Positions 24,247 through 33,480 of a stretch of DNA of 64,000 bases are shown one piece after another. Position numbers and translations under genes: made by a program. Location: NCBI RefSeq assembly GCF_031191185.1, contig NZ_CP133465.1, positions 1,794,001 through 1,858,000 on the forward strand. The letters are read 5' to 3'. Each line of letters begins with the position of its first letter. Position 1 is the first letter of the stretch. The notes beneath the pieces were generated by a model. That model saw nothing but the letters and a program-made list of their open reading frames with translations, searched no databases and was not told the DNA's origin. The DNA is from Prevotella nigrescens (GTDB taxonomy: Bacteria > Bacteroidota > Bacteroidia > Bacteroidales > Bacteroidaceae).

Positions 24247-26217
24247 TTAGCATTTCGCAAAGGTTTGCTGGAAAAACACGATGCGAAGAAGGTTGCGGGC
24301 ATTTACAATGCGCTGGGCCTGTGCCTGATAGGCAGGACAAGCAAGCAGCTGTTCCACGTTGGCACTGTAATACGTGCTGTCTGCAACACCCTCTTTTAGC
24401 AGGTTGTTGCCCAAGCACATATATTTCGTATTGCGGAAAGCAAAGGGTGCAAGCGTAGCCAATATGTCGTCGTGGCTTCCCCAACGATTGGTCATGCTAC
24501 GATAGCTTTCTTTACGAAGATAAGGTGGCAGGTAGATATAGAGCGGCACAGAACGCTCCCAACGCTTGTCTACCTGTGTGTAATCGAGAATAGAACGCAC
24601 GTTATGGTCGCCCGATATGATGACAATGGTGTTTTCAGCAGCCTTCGATTGCTTGAATTTATCGAGGAAGTCGCCCAAGGTTTTATTGGCATAACGAAAG
24701 CCGGTGATATACTTTTGCAACACTTCGTGGTTCTTTTCAGCAAAGCACTCATTATTATAATAGTCGTCTGGCACTGCCTTCAGCTGCACATCTTTGGGAA
24801 ATTCAAACGGCGGGTGGTTGGTTGTAGTCATACACAGCAGCATTTGCGGCTTAGCTGTATGCTGGTCTAACCGTTCCTGTATGCTGCGGAAAAGATAATG
24901 GTCGAACACTCCGATGCTGTTATACTCGTATTCAGGGTGCTGCTCTTTCAGTGTGAACTTACCCGTAACTTTCGTGAAGTGTTGGTATTTCAGTGCTTCG
25001 GCACAGTTTTCCCACGCTACGTCCATACCCGAAATAAACTCTGTGGTGTAGCCACTTTCGTTAAAAGGCAACGCTACCGACGACGGCAAGCAATGGAAAC
25101 GATAGGGCGATGAGAAGAAACGAGGAAACGGAACACTGCTCACGATGTTCTCAATGGAAGCGATTGTGCCGTTGCCTACCGACTGGAAATTGCGAAAGAG
25201 CAAATCTTCTTTTAAATGGCGGCGCATTCCAAGCAGCATATCGCAGCGGCGACTGTCTAAATTCATCAGGTAGTTGCTCCAACTTTCCTCATAGATTATC
25301 AGCACATTGGGCTGTTTGTGCTTCATCGTATCGGGCACAGTGCGGAACAATGCCGTGCGCAGGGCAGCCAAAGTGTCGCCCTGCAAACGTATCGTATCCG
25401 AGTTTGTGTAAACGTTTATGGCCTCTTGCAGCGACTTGAACTTATATTCGGAGAGCAAACTCTCGATGCTACGAAAGGCAAAAGCATTTTTCTTTTCCTT
25501 CACAGCCTTCTTCAACATATAGGCGGCGTTGGGCACAAGGTCGTTAATCTGCTTACTGCTCGAGACAAACGAGTCTTCTACCTGCAAGGGGAAACGCCAT
25601 ACCGACCCACGAAGGCATACCACTTCGGCAACTAAAAACAGAACGATGAGGACGATGGTTTTGCGGTTTACTGCCAAACTTTCTTGCTTGTTTTCGCAGT
25701 TCAATGTACCTTTTGCAATCTTCCGGGCAAGTATATAGATGCCAAAACTCGCCAAGCCTACTATTGAAAGATAGAGTATGACGTGGTATTCTTCCCAAAT
25801 GGTTTGCAGCAAACTCAACGGATTCTCATTGAAAAAGTCAAAGAAGGTAATGTTGATATGCGAATGGAAATTGCTGTAAAAGCCTATATCGACAAGCGCA
25901 AGTATGAGGAGGACGATTTCGAGCACCACATAATAAGTACTGATAAACCTCGACAACCAGCCTGCTACACTTCTGTTGCGCACAAAAAGGCATACCAAAA
26001 TAACGAGAAAAGGCAGAATGGCAACGTATGCAGCTACTTGAAGATCGAAGCGCAATGCGTTGAAAGCTGCAAAAGGCAACGACTTGGCATACACTTCAAA
26101 AGTGGTAAAAGGCACAAAGCAGACAGCAAAAAGCAATCTGACAATGAAGAAAATACTCACTATAACAAGCGTATGTTTTAGTATTTCAGTTAGTTTTGCA
26201 GTAAAATAATTCATCAT
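24247..26217 (-). CDS. LTA-synthase-like sulfatase-superfamily membrane enzyme
   Basis: A protein of 656 residues. Five N-terminal membrane helices (about residues 12-185) are followed by a large extracytoplasmic alkaline phosphatase/sulfatase-fold domain (about 300-610). Seen: NVLIIYEESWSNYLM (metal Glu/Asp region; family reads ExxS), NFQSVGNGTIASIENI with the nucleophile Thr of the family's TxxS-like motif, and IVIISGDHNVRSIL near residue 540 (conserved Asp-His metal site). Homologues transfer phosphoglycerol or phosphoethanolamine onto lipid or glycan acceptors. Bacteroidota lack lipoteichoic acid, so the acceptor (lipid A, a capnine lipid or a glycan) is unknown. The start could also be the next Met. 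Confidence 0.88.
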   Translation of the reverse strand: MMNYFTAKLTEILKHTLVIVSIFFIVRLLFAVCFVPFTTFEVYAKSLPFAAFNALRFDLQVAAYVAILPFLVILVCLFVRNRSVAGWLSRFISTYYVVLEIVLLILALVDIGFYSNFHSHINITFFDFFNENPLSLLQTIWEEYHVILYLSIVGLASFGIYILARKIAKGTLNCENKQESLAVNRKTIVLIVLFLVAEVVCLRGSVWRFPLQVEDSFVSSSKQINDLVPNAAYMLKKAVKEKKNAFAFRSIESLLSEYKFKSLQEAINVYTNSDTIRLQGDTLAALRTALFRTVPDTMKHKQPNVLIIYEESWSNYLMNLDSRRCDMLLGMRRHLKEDLLFRNFQSVGNGTIASIENIVSSVPFPRFFSSPYRFHCLPSSVALPFNESGYTTEFISGMDVAWENCAEALKYQHFTKVTGKFTLKEQHPEYEYNSIGVFDHYLFRSIQERLDQHTAKPQMLLCMTTTNHPPFEFPKDVQLKAVPDDYYNNECFAEKNHEVLQKYITGFRYANKTLGDFLDKFKQSKAAENTIVIISGDHNVRSILDYTQVDKRWERSVPLYIYLPPYLRKESYRSMTNRWGSHDDILATLAPFAFRNTKYMCLGNNLLKEGVADSTYYSANVEQLLACPAYQAQAQRIVNARNLLRIVFFQQTFAKC

Positions 26218-26248
26218 TTATAGCTTTCAGACTTTAAGAAATCGGGGG

Positions 26249-26256
26249 CAAAGATA
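26249..26256 (-). promoter_or_regulatory. -7 box TATCTTTG for the sulfatase-fold gene
   Basis: The minus strand reads TATCTTTG, 31 bases before the ATG at 26217. Confidence 0.55.
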
Positions 26257-26318
26257 TTATTTTTCTATAAAACAGAAAAGAGAATAAAACAAAAAAGCAA
26301 ATAATAAGATATAAAAAC

Positions 26319-26349
26319 TTTGTGGATTGATGTTTATTTCTTATTTTTG
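26319..26349 (+). promoter_or_regulatory. Complete Bacteroidota promoter for dapA
   Basis: A -33 TTTG at 26319-26322 and a -7 TATTTTTG at 26342-26349 are separated by 19 bases, the consensus spacing. The dapA ATG follows after 92 bases. Confidence 0.7.
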
Positions 26350-26441
26350 CATAATATTAGAAGGACTACTTTATTTTATAAAGAAAATGTCCTCAAAATT
26401 TGATTGATTAGAACGGAAAAGCTTTTAAAGCCAATATTTAT

Positions 26442-27329
26442 ATGAAAAATATCTTTCACGGATTAGGAATAGCATTGGTAACACCATTCAAACAAAATGG
26501 AGAGATAGACTATGATGCATTAAAAAGACTGATAGAATATCAAATAGAAAATGGTGCTGACTTCTTTGCCATTCTGGCAACAACAGGTGAATGTCCCTGC
26601 TTATCCACCGAAGAGAAGAACGAACTCACCGAAACCATTATCTCGGTTGTAGACGGTCGTGTCCCCATATTAAAATATTGTGGTGGAAACAACACTGCTG
26701 CTGTCGTGGAAGAGATAAAACAAACCAACTGGAAAGGTATCGATGGCATTCTCAGTATCTGCCCTTACTATAACAAACCCAGCCAAGAAGGGTTATATCA
26801 ACACTTTAAGGCAATAGCAAAAACCAGCCCACTGCCCATCGTATTGTATAATGTACCAGGACGCACTGGTGTAAATATGAAAGCGGAAACTACGGTAAGA
26901 ATTGCCAACGACTTCCCAAACATCGTGGCAATAAAGGAAGCTGCTGGCAGTTTGGAACAGGTAGACGAGATAATAAAGAATAAACCGAAGCACTTCGAGG
27001 TGATTAGTGGCGACGACGCACTGACGTTTCCGATGATAGCCAGTGGTGCTGTCGGCGTGATTTCAGTCATCGGCAACGCACTGCCAAAAGAGTTTTCGCG
27101 TATGATTAGGTTGGAGTTTAACGGCGAATACGATGCCGCACGCATCATTCACCACCAATTCACAGAACTCTACAAGCTGCTCTTCGTAGACGGGAATCCA
27201 GCAGGCTGCAAGGCTTTGCTGAACGATATGGGAATGATAGAAAACGTGCTGCGACTGCCACTTGTGCCCACACGCATCGAAACAAAACAGAAAATGAACG
27301 ATATACTAAAAAAGATGAGACTCAGTTAG
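26442..27329 (+). CDS. dapA: 4-hydroxy-tetrahydrodipicolinate synthase
   Basis: A TIM-barrel enzyme of 295 residues that condenses pyruvate with aspartate semialdehyde, the first step of the lysine/diaminopimelate pathway. Seen: GIALVTPFKQNGEIDYDAL near the start, ATTGECPCLSTEEK near 47-60 (the TTGE pyruvate-binding motif), IVLYNVPGRTGVN near 131-143 with the catalytic Tyr, and VAIKEAAGSLEQ near 160-171 with the Schiff-base Lys. All catalytic landmarks are present and length is normal. Single-gene transcription unit: a full promoter upstream and a strong terminator overlapping the stop codon. Confidence 0.97.
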   Translation: MKNIFHGLGIALVTPFKQNGEIDYDALKRLIEYQIENGADFFAILATTGECPCLSTEEKNELTETIISVVDGRVPILKYCGGNNTAAVVEEIKQTNWKGIDGILSICPYYNKPSQEGLYQHFKAIAKTSPLPIVLYNVPGRTGVNMKAETTVRIANDFPNIVAIKEAAGSLEQVDEIIKNKPKHFEVISGDDALTFPMIASGAVGVISVIGNALPKEFSRMIRLEFNGEYDAARIIHHQFTELYKLLFVDGNPAGCKALLNDMGMIENVLRLPLVPTRIETKQKMNDILKKMRLS

Positions 27330-27342
27330 GGAGTCTCATCTT
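27312..27342 (+). terminator. Terminator overlapping the dapA stop codon
   Basis: A perfect 12-base stem, AAGATGAGACTC with GAGTCTCATCTT, has a seven-base loop that contains the TAG stop of dapA. A T-rich stretch follows. It also faces the convergent ansA gene (ends at 27390) and may act in both directions. Confidence 0.85.
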
Positions 27343-27389
27343 TGTTTAAACGCCTAATATTCCATCCTTTTTGGTCCGTCTTTCTATCT

Positions 27390-28439
27390 CTAAATTAGAA
27401 TAGAAGGAATTGTTATTTCGCCGGCTATAGACTTATTCATATATTCACGGACTTTAGTATGGTCGCCATACTTGGCTTGAAGCAGCATAAGTTTGGTTAG
27501 TGCAGCCTCTACCGTTGTATCATAACCACTGATAACACCCGCCTCTTTCAACTGATATCCCGTATCATAACGATTCATATCGGCTTGCCCACTGATACAC
27601 TGACTTACATTCACAGTTACAACACCACGTTGCGTAGCTTCTTTCAATAACTTTACGAGCCAAGGAGCATGGGGCGCATTGCCACTACCATATGTCCGCA
27701 TAATAATTCCGCGAAGTTCTGGAGCATCAAACGTATGACGAACAATATGCTCTTCAGCACCAGGAAATAAAGAAAGTACAAACACATTGCTATCCAATTT
27801 GAAGTGTGGTGTCATTGGCTTGCTGTAATCAGGCGTTAATATATGATGCGTCTGGAAGTTGAAACTTACTCCTGCCTCGCAGAGATGAGGGAAATTGAAT
27901 GACTCAAAAGCATTCAATTCATCGGCATTCTGCTTTGTAGAACGGTTGCCACGCAGCAAGTGTCCGTTAAAATAAATACATACTTCGGGCACCATGGGCG
28001 TTCCATCATGATGGTGTGCCGCTGCCAATTCAAGACTTGTCATAAGGTTTTCCTTACCATCAGTGCGTAATTGCCCAATAGGAAGTTGTGAGCCGGTAAG
28101 TATAACAGGCTTAGTAAGGTTCTCAAGCATAAACGACAATGCAGATGCCGTATAAGCCATAGTGTCTGTACCGTGCAGAATAACAAATCCGTCGTAGTTG
28201 TCGTACTTATCAACGATTATTCTTACAATGTCTGCCCAGTTCTTCGGAGACATATTTGAAGAGTCGATGGCAGGAACAAATTGATAGGTGTCGATGGCTG
28301 TTGGAATCAGCTTAAATTCAGGTACATTATCAGCAAGGTGGTCGAAATCCAAAGGTTCTAAAGCACCTGTCGCAGGATTACAGCCCATTCCGATTGTTCC
28401 ACCAGTATAGATTAACAAAACTTTTTCTGTTCTTTTCAT
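27390..28439 (-). CDS. ansA: Type I L-asparaginase
   Basis: A cytoplasmic asparaginase of 349 residues that converts asparagine to aspartate and ammonia. Seen: LLIYTGGTIGMG near 8-19 with the first catalytic Thr, VILHGTDTMAYTASALSFML near 83-102 with the second catalytic Thr-Asp pair, and PVILTGSQLPIG near 109-120. There is no signal peptide, consistent with the low-affinity cytoplasmic type. The gene is transcribed alone from a -7 box at 28462-28469 and converges on dapA. Confidence 0.95.
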   Translation of the reverse strand: MKRTEKVLLIYTGGTIGMGCNPATGALEPLDFDHLADNVPEFKLIPTAIDTYQFVPAIDSSNMSPKNWADIVRIIVDKYDNYDGFVILHGTDTMAYTASALSFMLENLTKPVILTGSQLPIGQLRTDGKENLMTSLELAAAHHHDGTPMVPEVCIYFNGHLLRGNRSTKQNADELNAFESFNFPHLCEAGVSFNFQTHHILTPDYSKPMTPHFKLDSNVFVLSLFPGAEEHIVRHTFDAPELRGIIMRTYGSGNAPHAPWLVKLLKEATQRGVVTVNVSQCISGQADMNRYDTGYQLKEAGVISGYDTTVEAALTKLMLLQAKYGDHTKVREYMNKSIAGEITIPSILI

Positions 28440-28461
28440 GACTGTAGTATTATCTTTGTGG

Positions 28462-28469
28462 CAAAGATA
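28462..28469 (-). promoter_or_regulatory. -7 box TATCTTTG for ansA
   Basis: The minus strand reads TATCTTTG, 22 bases before the ansA ATG. Confidence 0.55.
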
Positions 28470-28829
28470 GTAATTTATTTTTAGTAATAACCTACTAAAC
28501 TTTATCTTTTTTTCACCTATATTTAATCCATTATAAAGCCTTTACTTACTATAAGCAGGTAAAAATAAAAAGGCATATAGCTTCGAGGTATTTGTAACGA
28601 AAGGATAACTACAAACTGATACTAGTATTTCTGATTACACAACATAATGACAGGAAAAGTTTTTTACGATTAGAAGTCATTTTGTTTACCTTGTTGCAAA
28701 AGTCAATTAAACTTTTGCCATTCTCAAAAATTAATAGTATTTTTGCATCATAATTACGGTGGAGAATTTATAATGGATAGAATAGACCACCTTGGTGACT
28801 GAGAAATAACGTTATCGCACTTATATTTT
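28470..28829. other. Divergent intergenic region upstream of the export lipoprotein
   Basis: About 360 AT-rich bases. A complete promoter lies at 28714-28745. Its leader of about 75 bases carries a nine-codon ORF (MDRIDHLGD, 28773-28802) and short complementary ends (GGTGG and CCACC). Nothing else is recognised; I see no inverted repeats of the kind that flank invertible capsule promoters. Confidence 0.5.
28714..28745 (+). promoter_or_regulatory. Complete Bacteroidota promoter for the Wza-like gene
   Basis: A -33 TTTG at 28714-28717 and a -7 TATTTTTG at 28738-28745, 20 bases apart. The coding start is 84 bases further on. Confidence 0.7.
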
Positions 28830-29606
28830 ATGAAGAAATTACTTTTCACTATTGTGGTATGTGCCATGATTTTAATGATGGTAGGCTGCACTTCAAGCAA
28901 GCAAGTAGCTTACTGGCAGAACATTGACTCTATTAGTTTGGCTGCATCTAAAGGTTTATACGATGCCAAGATTATGCCCAAAGATGAATTAACCATTTTA
29001 GTTCAGACCACAGATCCTCTCTCTTCAGAGCCTTTTAATTTACGTTCGACATCACAGGCAAATAGCAAGAATCCTGTTACAACCTATTTGGTTGACAATG
29101 ATGGTATGATTAGCTTTCCAATTATCGGCAAAATTCATGTTGCGGGGCTGACTAAAACAGAATGTGAAGACCTTATTAAAAGTAAAATTCAACCCTATTT
29201 AGCACGCACAGAAAACCCTCTTGTTTCCGTTAGAATGAGTAGTTTTCACATAACTGTGCTTGGAGAAGTGAACCGTCCGGGGGTTATTCCTGTATCAACC
29301 GAGAAGATTAGTGTTGTAGAAGCATTGGCAGAAGCAGGCGACATGACTGTCTACGGCAAACGAAATAATATTCTTCTGCTCAGAGAAGATAAGACTGGCG
29401 AGAAGCATAAGGTTCGCTTAAATATGAATGATGCAAATATTATAAACTCACCATATTACTATCTACAGCAGAACGATGTTATTTATGTTGAACCACATAA
29501 GGTTAAGGCAAGAAATACGTTCTTCGGTAGTAACACAAGCATATTCTATTCCATTATAGGAATCACATCATCACTTGTAACACTATTAGTTACAATCTTA
29601 AGATAA
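28830..29606 (+). CDS. Polysaccharide export lipoprotein, Wza/BexD family
   Basis: An outer-membrane lipoprotein of 258 residues with lipobox MMVGC (Cys near residue 20). It has a Poly_export domain (about 45-135, with YLVDNDGMISFPIIGKIHVAGLT) and a SLBB domain (about 140-225, ITVLGEVNRPGVIPVS), and a hydrophobic C-terminus (about 238-256) that could be the outer-membrane helix. The family forms the channel for capsule or exopolysaccharide export. No Wzc-type kinase or glycosyltransferases are next to it here; the following gene is glmS, which supplies amino-sugar precursors, so the pairing may be metabolic. Confidence 0.93.
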   Translation: MKKLLFTIVVCAMILMMVGCTSSKQVAYWQNIDSISLAASKGLYDAKIMPKDELTILVQTTDPLSSEPFNLRSTSQANSKNPVTTYLVDNDGMISFPIIGKIHVAGLTKTECEDLIKSKIQPYLARTENPLVSVRMSSFHITVLGEVNRPGVIPVSTEKISVVEALAEAGDMTVYGKRNNILLLREDKTGEKHKVRLNMNDANIINSPYYYLQQNDVIYVEPHKVKARNTFFGSNTSIFYSIIGITSSLVTLLVTILR

Positions 29607-29680
29607 ACGTCATTATATAGAAGAAACAAAAAGTTTAAAGATAAAACAAGTATAAAAAGAAAAAGGACAATATATATATT

Positions 29681-31528
29681 ATGTGTGGAATTGTTGGATA
29701 TTTAGGTACAAAAAGACAAGCTTATCCAGTCCTAATAAAGGGACTCAAACGACTTGAATATAGAGGTTATGACAGTGCAGGCGTTGCACTTATCAATAGC
29801 AACAACGAATTGAATGTATATAAAGCAAAAGGCAAAGTAAGCGAACTAGAGGCGCTTTGTACCGATAAAAATACAGAAGGTACTATTGGTATAGCACATA
29901 CTCGATGGGCAACACATGGGGAGCCATCTTCAACAAATGCACACCCACACTACTCTGAATCGAGAAATTTAGCCATAATACATAATGGTATCATCGAAAA
30001 TTATGCAGAAATAAAGAAGAAACTTCAAAGTAAAGGTATCCATTTTGTCTCTGATACTGACACGGAAGTATTAGTACAGTTGGTAGAATACGTTCAATCA
30101 AGAAAGAAGTTAGATTTACTTACAGCAGTTCAGGTAGCTCTCCATCAAGTAATAGGAGCTTACGCAATTGCAATTCTTGATAAACGACACCCCGACACAA
30201 TTATTGCTGCAAGAAAGCAGAGTCCACTCGTTGTTGGAATTGGCGATAATGAATTTTTCTTAGGCTCGGATGCAAGTCCTATTATAGAATATACAGACAA
30301 GGTTGTTTACCTCGAAGACGAGAATATAGCAGTAATGAAATTGGGTGAAGAATTAAAGATTGTAAATATCCAGAACGAATCTTTAGCACCCGTAATAAAA
30401 AAAGTGGATATTAATCTTGGACAAATCGAGAAAGGCGGTTATCCACATTTTATGCTCAAAGAGATATTCGAACAACCTGATTGTCTGATTAACTGTATGC
30501 GAGGTCGTATCAATGTTGATAATGACAATGTTACATTAAGCGCCATTATCGATCACCGTCAACGCCTATTAAACGCAAAGCGCATAATTATTGTTGCATG
30601 CGGAACAAGCTGGCATGCAGGTCTTATTGGTAAACAACTACTCGAAACCTTCTGTCGAATACCTGTAAACGTAGAATACGCCAGTGAATTCCGTTACAGA
30701 AACCCAGTGGTCTCCGCTGATGATGTAGTAATTGCATTATCACAAAGTGGCGAAACGGCAGATACGCTTGCAGCTATAGAGTTGGCAAAAGAACACGGAG
30801 CATTCATCTATGGAATATGTAATGCCATTGGCTCAAGTATTCCACGAGCAACTCATACTGGTACTTATATTCACGTAGGGCCTGAAATTGGTGTAGCCTC
30901 AACAAAAGCTTTCACTGGTCAGGTTACTGTTCTTACAATGCTTGCACTCACCTTAGCCGAAGCAAAAGGAACTATTAAGCACGACGAATATGTCAGAGTG
31001 GTAGAAGAATTGGCGAAAATCCCGAAGAAAATTAGGGAGATATTAAAGTCAAATGAAGCCATTGCAGACTTGGCACGAACATTTACCTATGCACAGAATT
31101 TCCTTTATTTAGGTCGTGGTTTCAGCTATCCTGTCGCACTGGAAGGTGCTCTAAAGCTGAAAGAAATTTCATACATACACGCTGAAGGCTATCCTGCTGC
31201 AGAAATGAAACATGGTCCCATTGCTTTGATAGACTCTGATATGCCTGTCGTTGTTATAGCAACACACAACTCTATGTATGAAAAAGTACGTAGTAACATA
31301 CAAGAAATTAAGGCTCGTAACGGTCGTGTAATAGCATTGGTATCAAAGGGCGACAAAACGGTTTCGCAGATAGCAGATGCCGTCATCGAACTTCCCGACA
31401 CAATGGACTGCTTAGAACCACTTGTAGCTACAATACCATTACAATTATTAGCTTATCATGTAGCTGTATGTAAAGGTAAAGATGTGGATCAACCACGAAA
31501 TTTGGCAAAATCAGTAACGGTAGAGTAA
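29681..31528 (+). CDS. glmS: Glutamine-fructose-6-phosphate aminotransferase (isomerising)
   Basis: Makes glucosamine-6-phosphate from fructose-6-phosphate and glutamine, the entry to UDP-GlcNAc for peptidoglycan, lipid A and capsules. A protein of 615 residues. The N-terminal glutaminase begins MCGIVGYLG with the nucleophile Cys2, then AHTRWATHGEPS and HNGIIENY. Two SIS domains follow (about 285-430 and 460-605), with CGTSWHAGL, ALSQSGETADT and the C-terminal DQPRNLAKSVTVE. All key residues are present. The gene follows the Wza-like gene on the same strand and precedes the PurF-like gene by 26 bases. Confidence 0.97.
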   Translation: MCGIVGYLGTKRQAYPVLIKGLKRLEYRGYDSAGVALINSNNELNVYKAKGKVSELEALCTDKNTEGTIGIAHTRWATHGEPSSTNAHPHYSESRNLAIIHNGIIENYAEIKKKLQSKGIHFVSDTDTEVLVQLVEYVQSRKKLDLLTAVQVALHQVIGAYAIAILDKRHPDTIIAARKQSPLVVGIGDNEFFLGSDASPIIEYTDKVVYLEDENIAVMKLGEELKIVNIQNESLAPVIKKVDINLGQIEKGGYPHFMLKEIFEQPDCLINCMRGRINVDNDNVTLSAIIDHRQRLLNAKRIIIVACGTSWHAGLIGKQLLETFCRIPVNVEYASEFRYRNPVVSADDVVIALSQSGETADTLAAIELAKEHGAFIYGICNAIGSSIPRATHTGTYIHVGPEIGVASTKAFTGQVTVLTMLALTLAEAKGTIKHDEYVRVVEELAKIPKKIREILKSNEAIADLARTFTYAQNFLYLGRGFSYPVALEGALKLKEISYIHAEGYPAAEMKHGPIALIDSDMPVVVIATHNSMYEKVRSNIQEIKARNGRVIALVSKGDKTVSQIADAVIELPDTMDCLEPLVATIPLQLLAYHVAVCKGKDVDQPRNLAKSVTVE

Positions 31529-31554
31529 TATTTAAAGAGAAAAGACCTTAGTAA

Positions 31555-33444
31555 ATGGAAAAAGACATACATGAAGACTGTGGTGTGGCAATGTTAAGAC
31601 TGCTAAAGCCACTAAGTTACTTTAAAGAGAAGTACGGAACTTGGATGTACGGCTTGAATAAGATGTATCTTATGATGGAAAAGCAGCACAACCGAGGACA
31701 AGAAGGTGCTGGTATAGCAAGTGTCAAGCTTGAAACACAGCCTGGAAACGAATATATGTTCCGAGAACGAGCCGAAGGAAAGAATGCCGTTACAGAAATT
31801 TTTGCCAATATTCATAAGCAATACAAAGACTACACCGATGCAGAAATTGCTGACGTAGATTTTGCACAAAGGCATTTACCTTTCGCAGGCGAACTTTATA
31901 TGGGACATTTGCGTTACTCTACCACTGGAAAAAGTGGCTTATCGTATGTTCACCCATTTTTAAGGAGAAACAACTGGAGGGCTAAAAACCTTTCGTTTTG
32001 TGGCAATTTCAATATGACCAACCTCAGTGAGATATTCGAACATCTCACTGACTACGGTCAATGCCCACGCAAATACAGCGATACCTATTTGCTTCTTGAG
32101 TTCATGGGACATCGCTTAGACCGTGAAGTAGAGCGCAATTTCCGCGATGCGAAAGCACTTGGATTAGAGAAATTCGATATTACGCACTACATCGAAGACC
32201 ATGTAGAGATGAAGAATGTCCTACAAACCACAATGCAATACTTCGACGGAGGTTATGTAATATGTGGTATTACAGGGTCCGGAGAGATGTGCGCCATGCG
32301 TGACCCTTGGGGCATTCGTCCTGCTTTTTTCTATATGAATGATGAATATATGGCATTAGCGAGCGAGCGTCCAGTTCTTCAAACTACATTCGATTTAGAC
32401 TGTGAGGACATAAAAGAATTATTACCGGGGCAAGCATTAATTGTAAACAAACGCGGTGAAAGTTCATTACATCAAATATTAGAATCCAACAAGAATTCTG
32501 CCTGTTCATTCGAACGCATATATTTCTCGCGCGGTTCCGATCGAGATATATATAAGGAACGTAAGAAATTAGGCGAACAACTTACTGAAAAGGTATTGAA
32601 ATCGATTGACAATGATACCAACCACACTGTAATTTCTTTTATTCCAAACACTGCTGAAGTAGCTTTCTACGGATTACTACAAGGTTTTGAGAAGTGGTTG
32701 AACACTAAAAAAGCAGAAGAAATAAAGGCTTTAGGAAGTAATGCAACCGATGTTGAAATAGAGAAAATATTAAGTCAGTCTACCCGTTCCGAGAAAGTAG
32801 CATGGAAAGACATTAAGCTACGCACCTTCATTACCGAAAGCAATTCACGCAACGACTTAGCTTCACACGTCTACGACATAAGCTACGAGAGCATTACGCC
32901 CAACGAAGACAACCTCGTTATCATTGACGACTCCATCGTTCGTGGCACTACATTGAAAGAAAGTATCTTGCGAATACTTGACAGACTTTACCCAAAGAAG
33001 ATTATTATCGTATCGAGTGCCCCACAAATCCGCTATCCTGACTACTATGGCATTGACATGCCACGCTTAGAAGAGTTTTGCGTATTCGATGCAACTATCG
33101 AGCTGATTAAGGAACGCAATATGGAATCGCTCCTTACCGAAGTCTACGAGGCTTGTAAAAAGGAAGTTGCCAAAGGAAAAGGCGAAACCATCAACAATGC
33201 TGTCTGCAAGGTTTACGCACCATTTACAGTAGAAGAAATCAATAAAAAGATAGTGGAAATGTTGCGTCCGAAAGGTATGACCACTCCCGTAGAACTTGTT
33301 TATCAAAGCATCGAAGGCTTGCACGAAGCCATTCCAAACCACAAAGGCGACTGGTACTTTACGGGAAACTTCCCTACTCCTGGCGGAATGCGCCTTGTAA
33401 ACCAAGCATTCATAAACTTCTACGAACAAGTTTATCACAAGTAA
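31555..33444 (+). CDS. PurF-like amidophosphoribosyltransferase
   Basis: A protein of 629 residues, longer than usual PurF (about 470-510). N-terminal class II amidotransferase domain: the likely nucleophile is Cys9 (HEDCGVAMLRL), so exposure needs loss of an eight-residue leader, as in the propeptide-bearing PurF of Bacillus. HNRGQEGAG and GHLRYSTTGKSG follow. The PRPP site LVIIDDSIVRGTTLKES is near residues 460-478. It resembles the enzyme of the first purine step that makes phosphoribosylamine; Bacteroidota often carry more than one such gene, so the exact role is uncertain. It sits between glmS and carA, all glutamine-using genes. Confidence 0.85.
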   Translation: MEKDIHEDCGVAMLRLLKPLSYFKEKYGTWMYGLNKMYLMMEKQHNRGQEGAGIASVKLETQPGNEYMFRERAEGKNAVTEIFANIHKQYKDYTDAEIADVDFAQRHLPFAGELYMGHLRYSTTGKSGLSYVHPFLRRNNWRAKNLSFCGNFNMTNLSEIFEHLTDYGQCPRKYSDTYLLLEFMGHRLDREVERNFRDAKALGLEKFDITHYIEDHVEMKNVLQTTMQYFDGGYVICGITGSGEMCAMRDPWGIRPAFFYMNDEYMALASERPVLQTTFDLDCEDIKELLPGQALIVNKRGESSLHQILESNKNSACSFERIYFSRGSDRDIYKERKKLGEQLTEKVLKSIDNDTNHTVISFIPNTAEVAFYGLLQGFEKWLNTKKAEEIKALGSNATDVEIEKILSQSTRSEKVAWKDIKLRTFITESNSRNDLASHVYDISYESITPNEDNLVIIDDSIVRGTTLKESILRILDRLYPKKIIIVSSAPQIRYPDYYGIDMPRLEEFCVFDATIELIKERNMESLLTEVYEACKKEVAKGKGETINNAVCKVYAPFTVEEINKKIVEMLRPKGMTTPVELVYQSIEGLHEAIPNHKGDWYFTGNFPTPGGMRLVNQAFINFYEQVYHK

Positions 33445-33480
33445 ATCAGCTAACATAAAATCATCAACATACGAATTAAA

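Noticed and set aside
28440..28829. Invertible promoter upstream of the polysaccharide export gene, as in Bacteroides capsule loci
   Set aside because: No pair of long inverted repeats flanks the promoter, and no nearby invertase gene is present.
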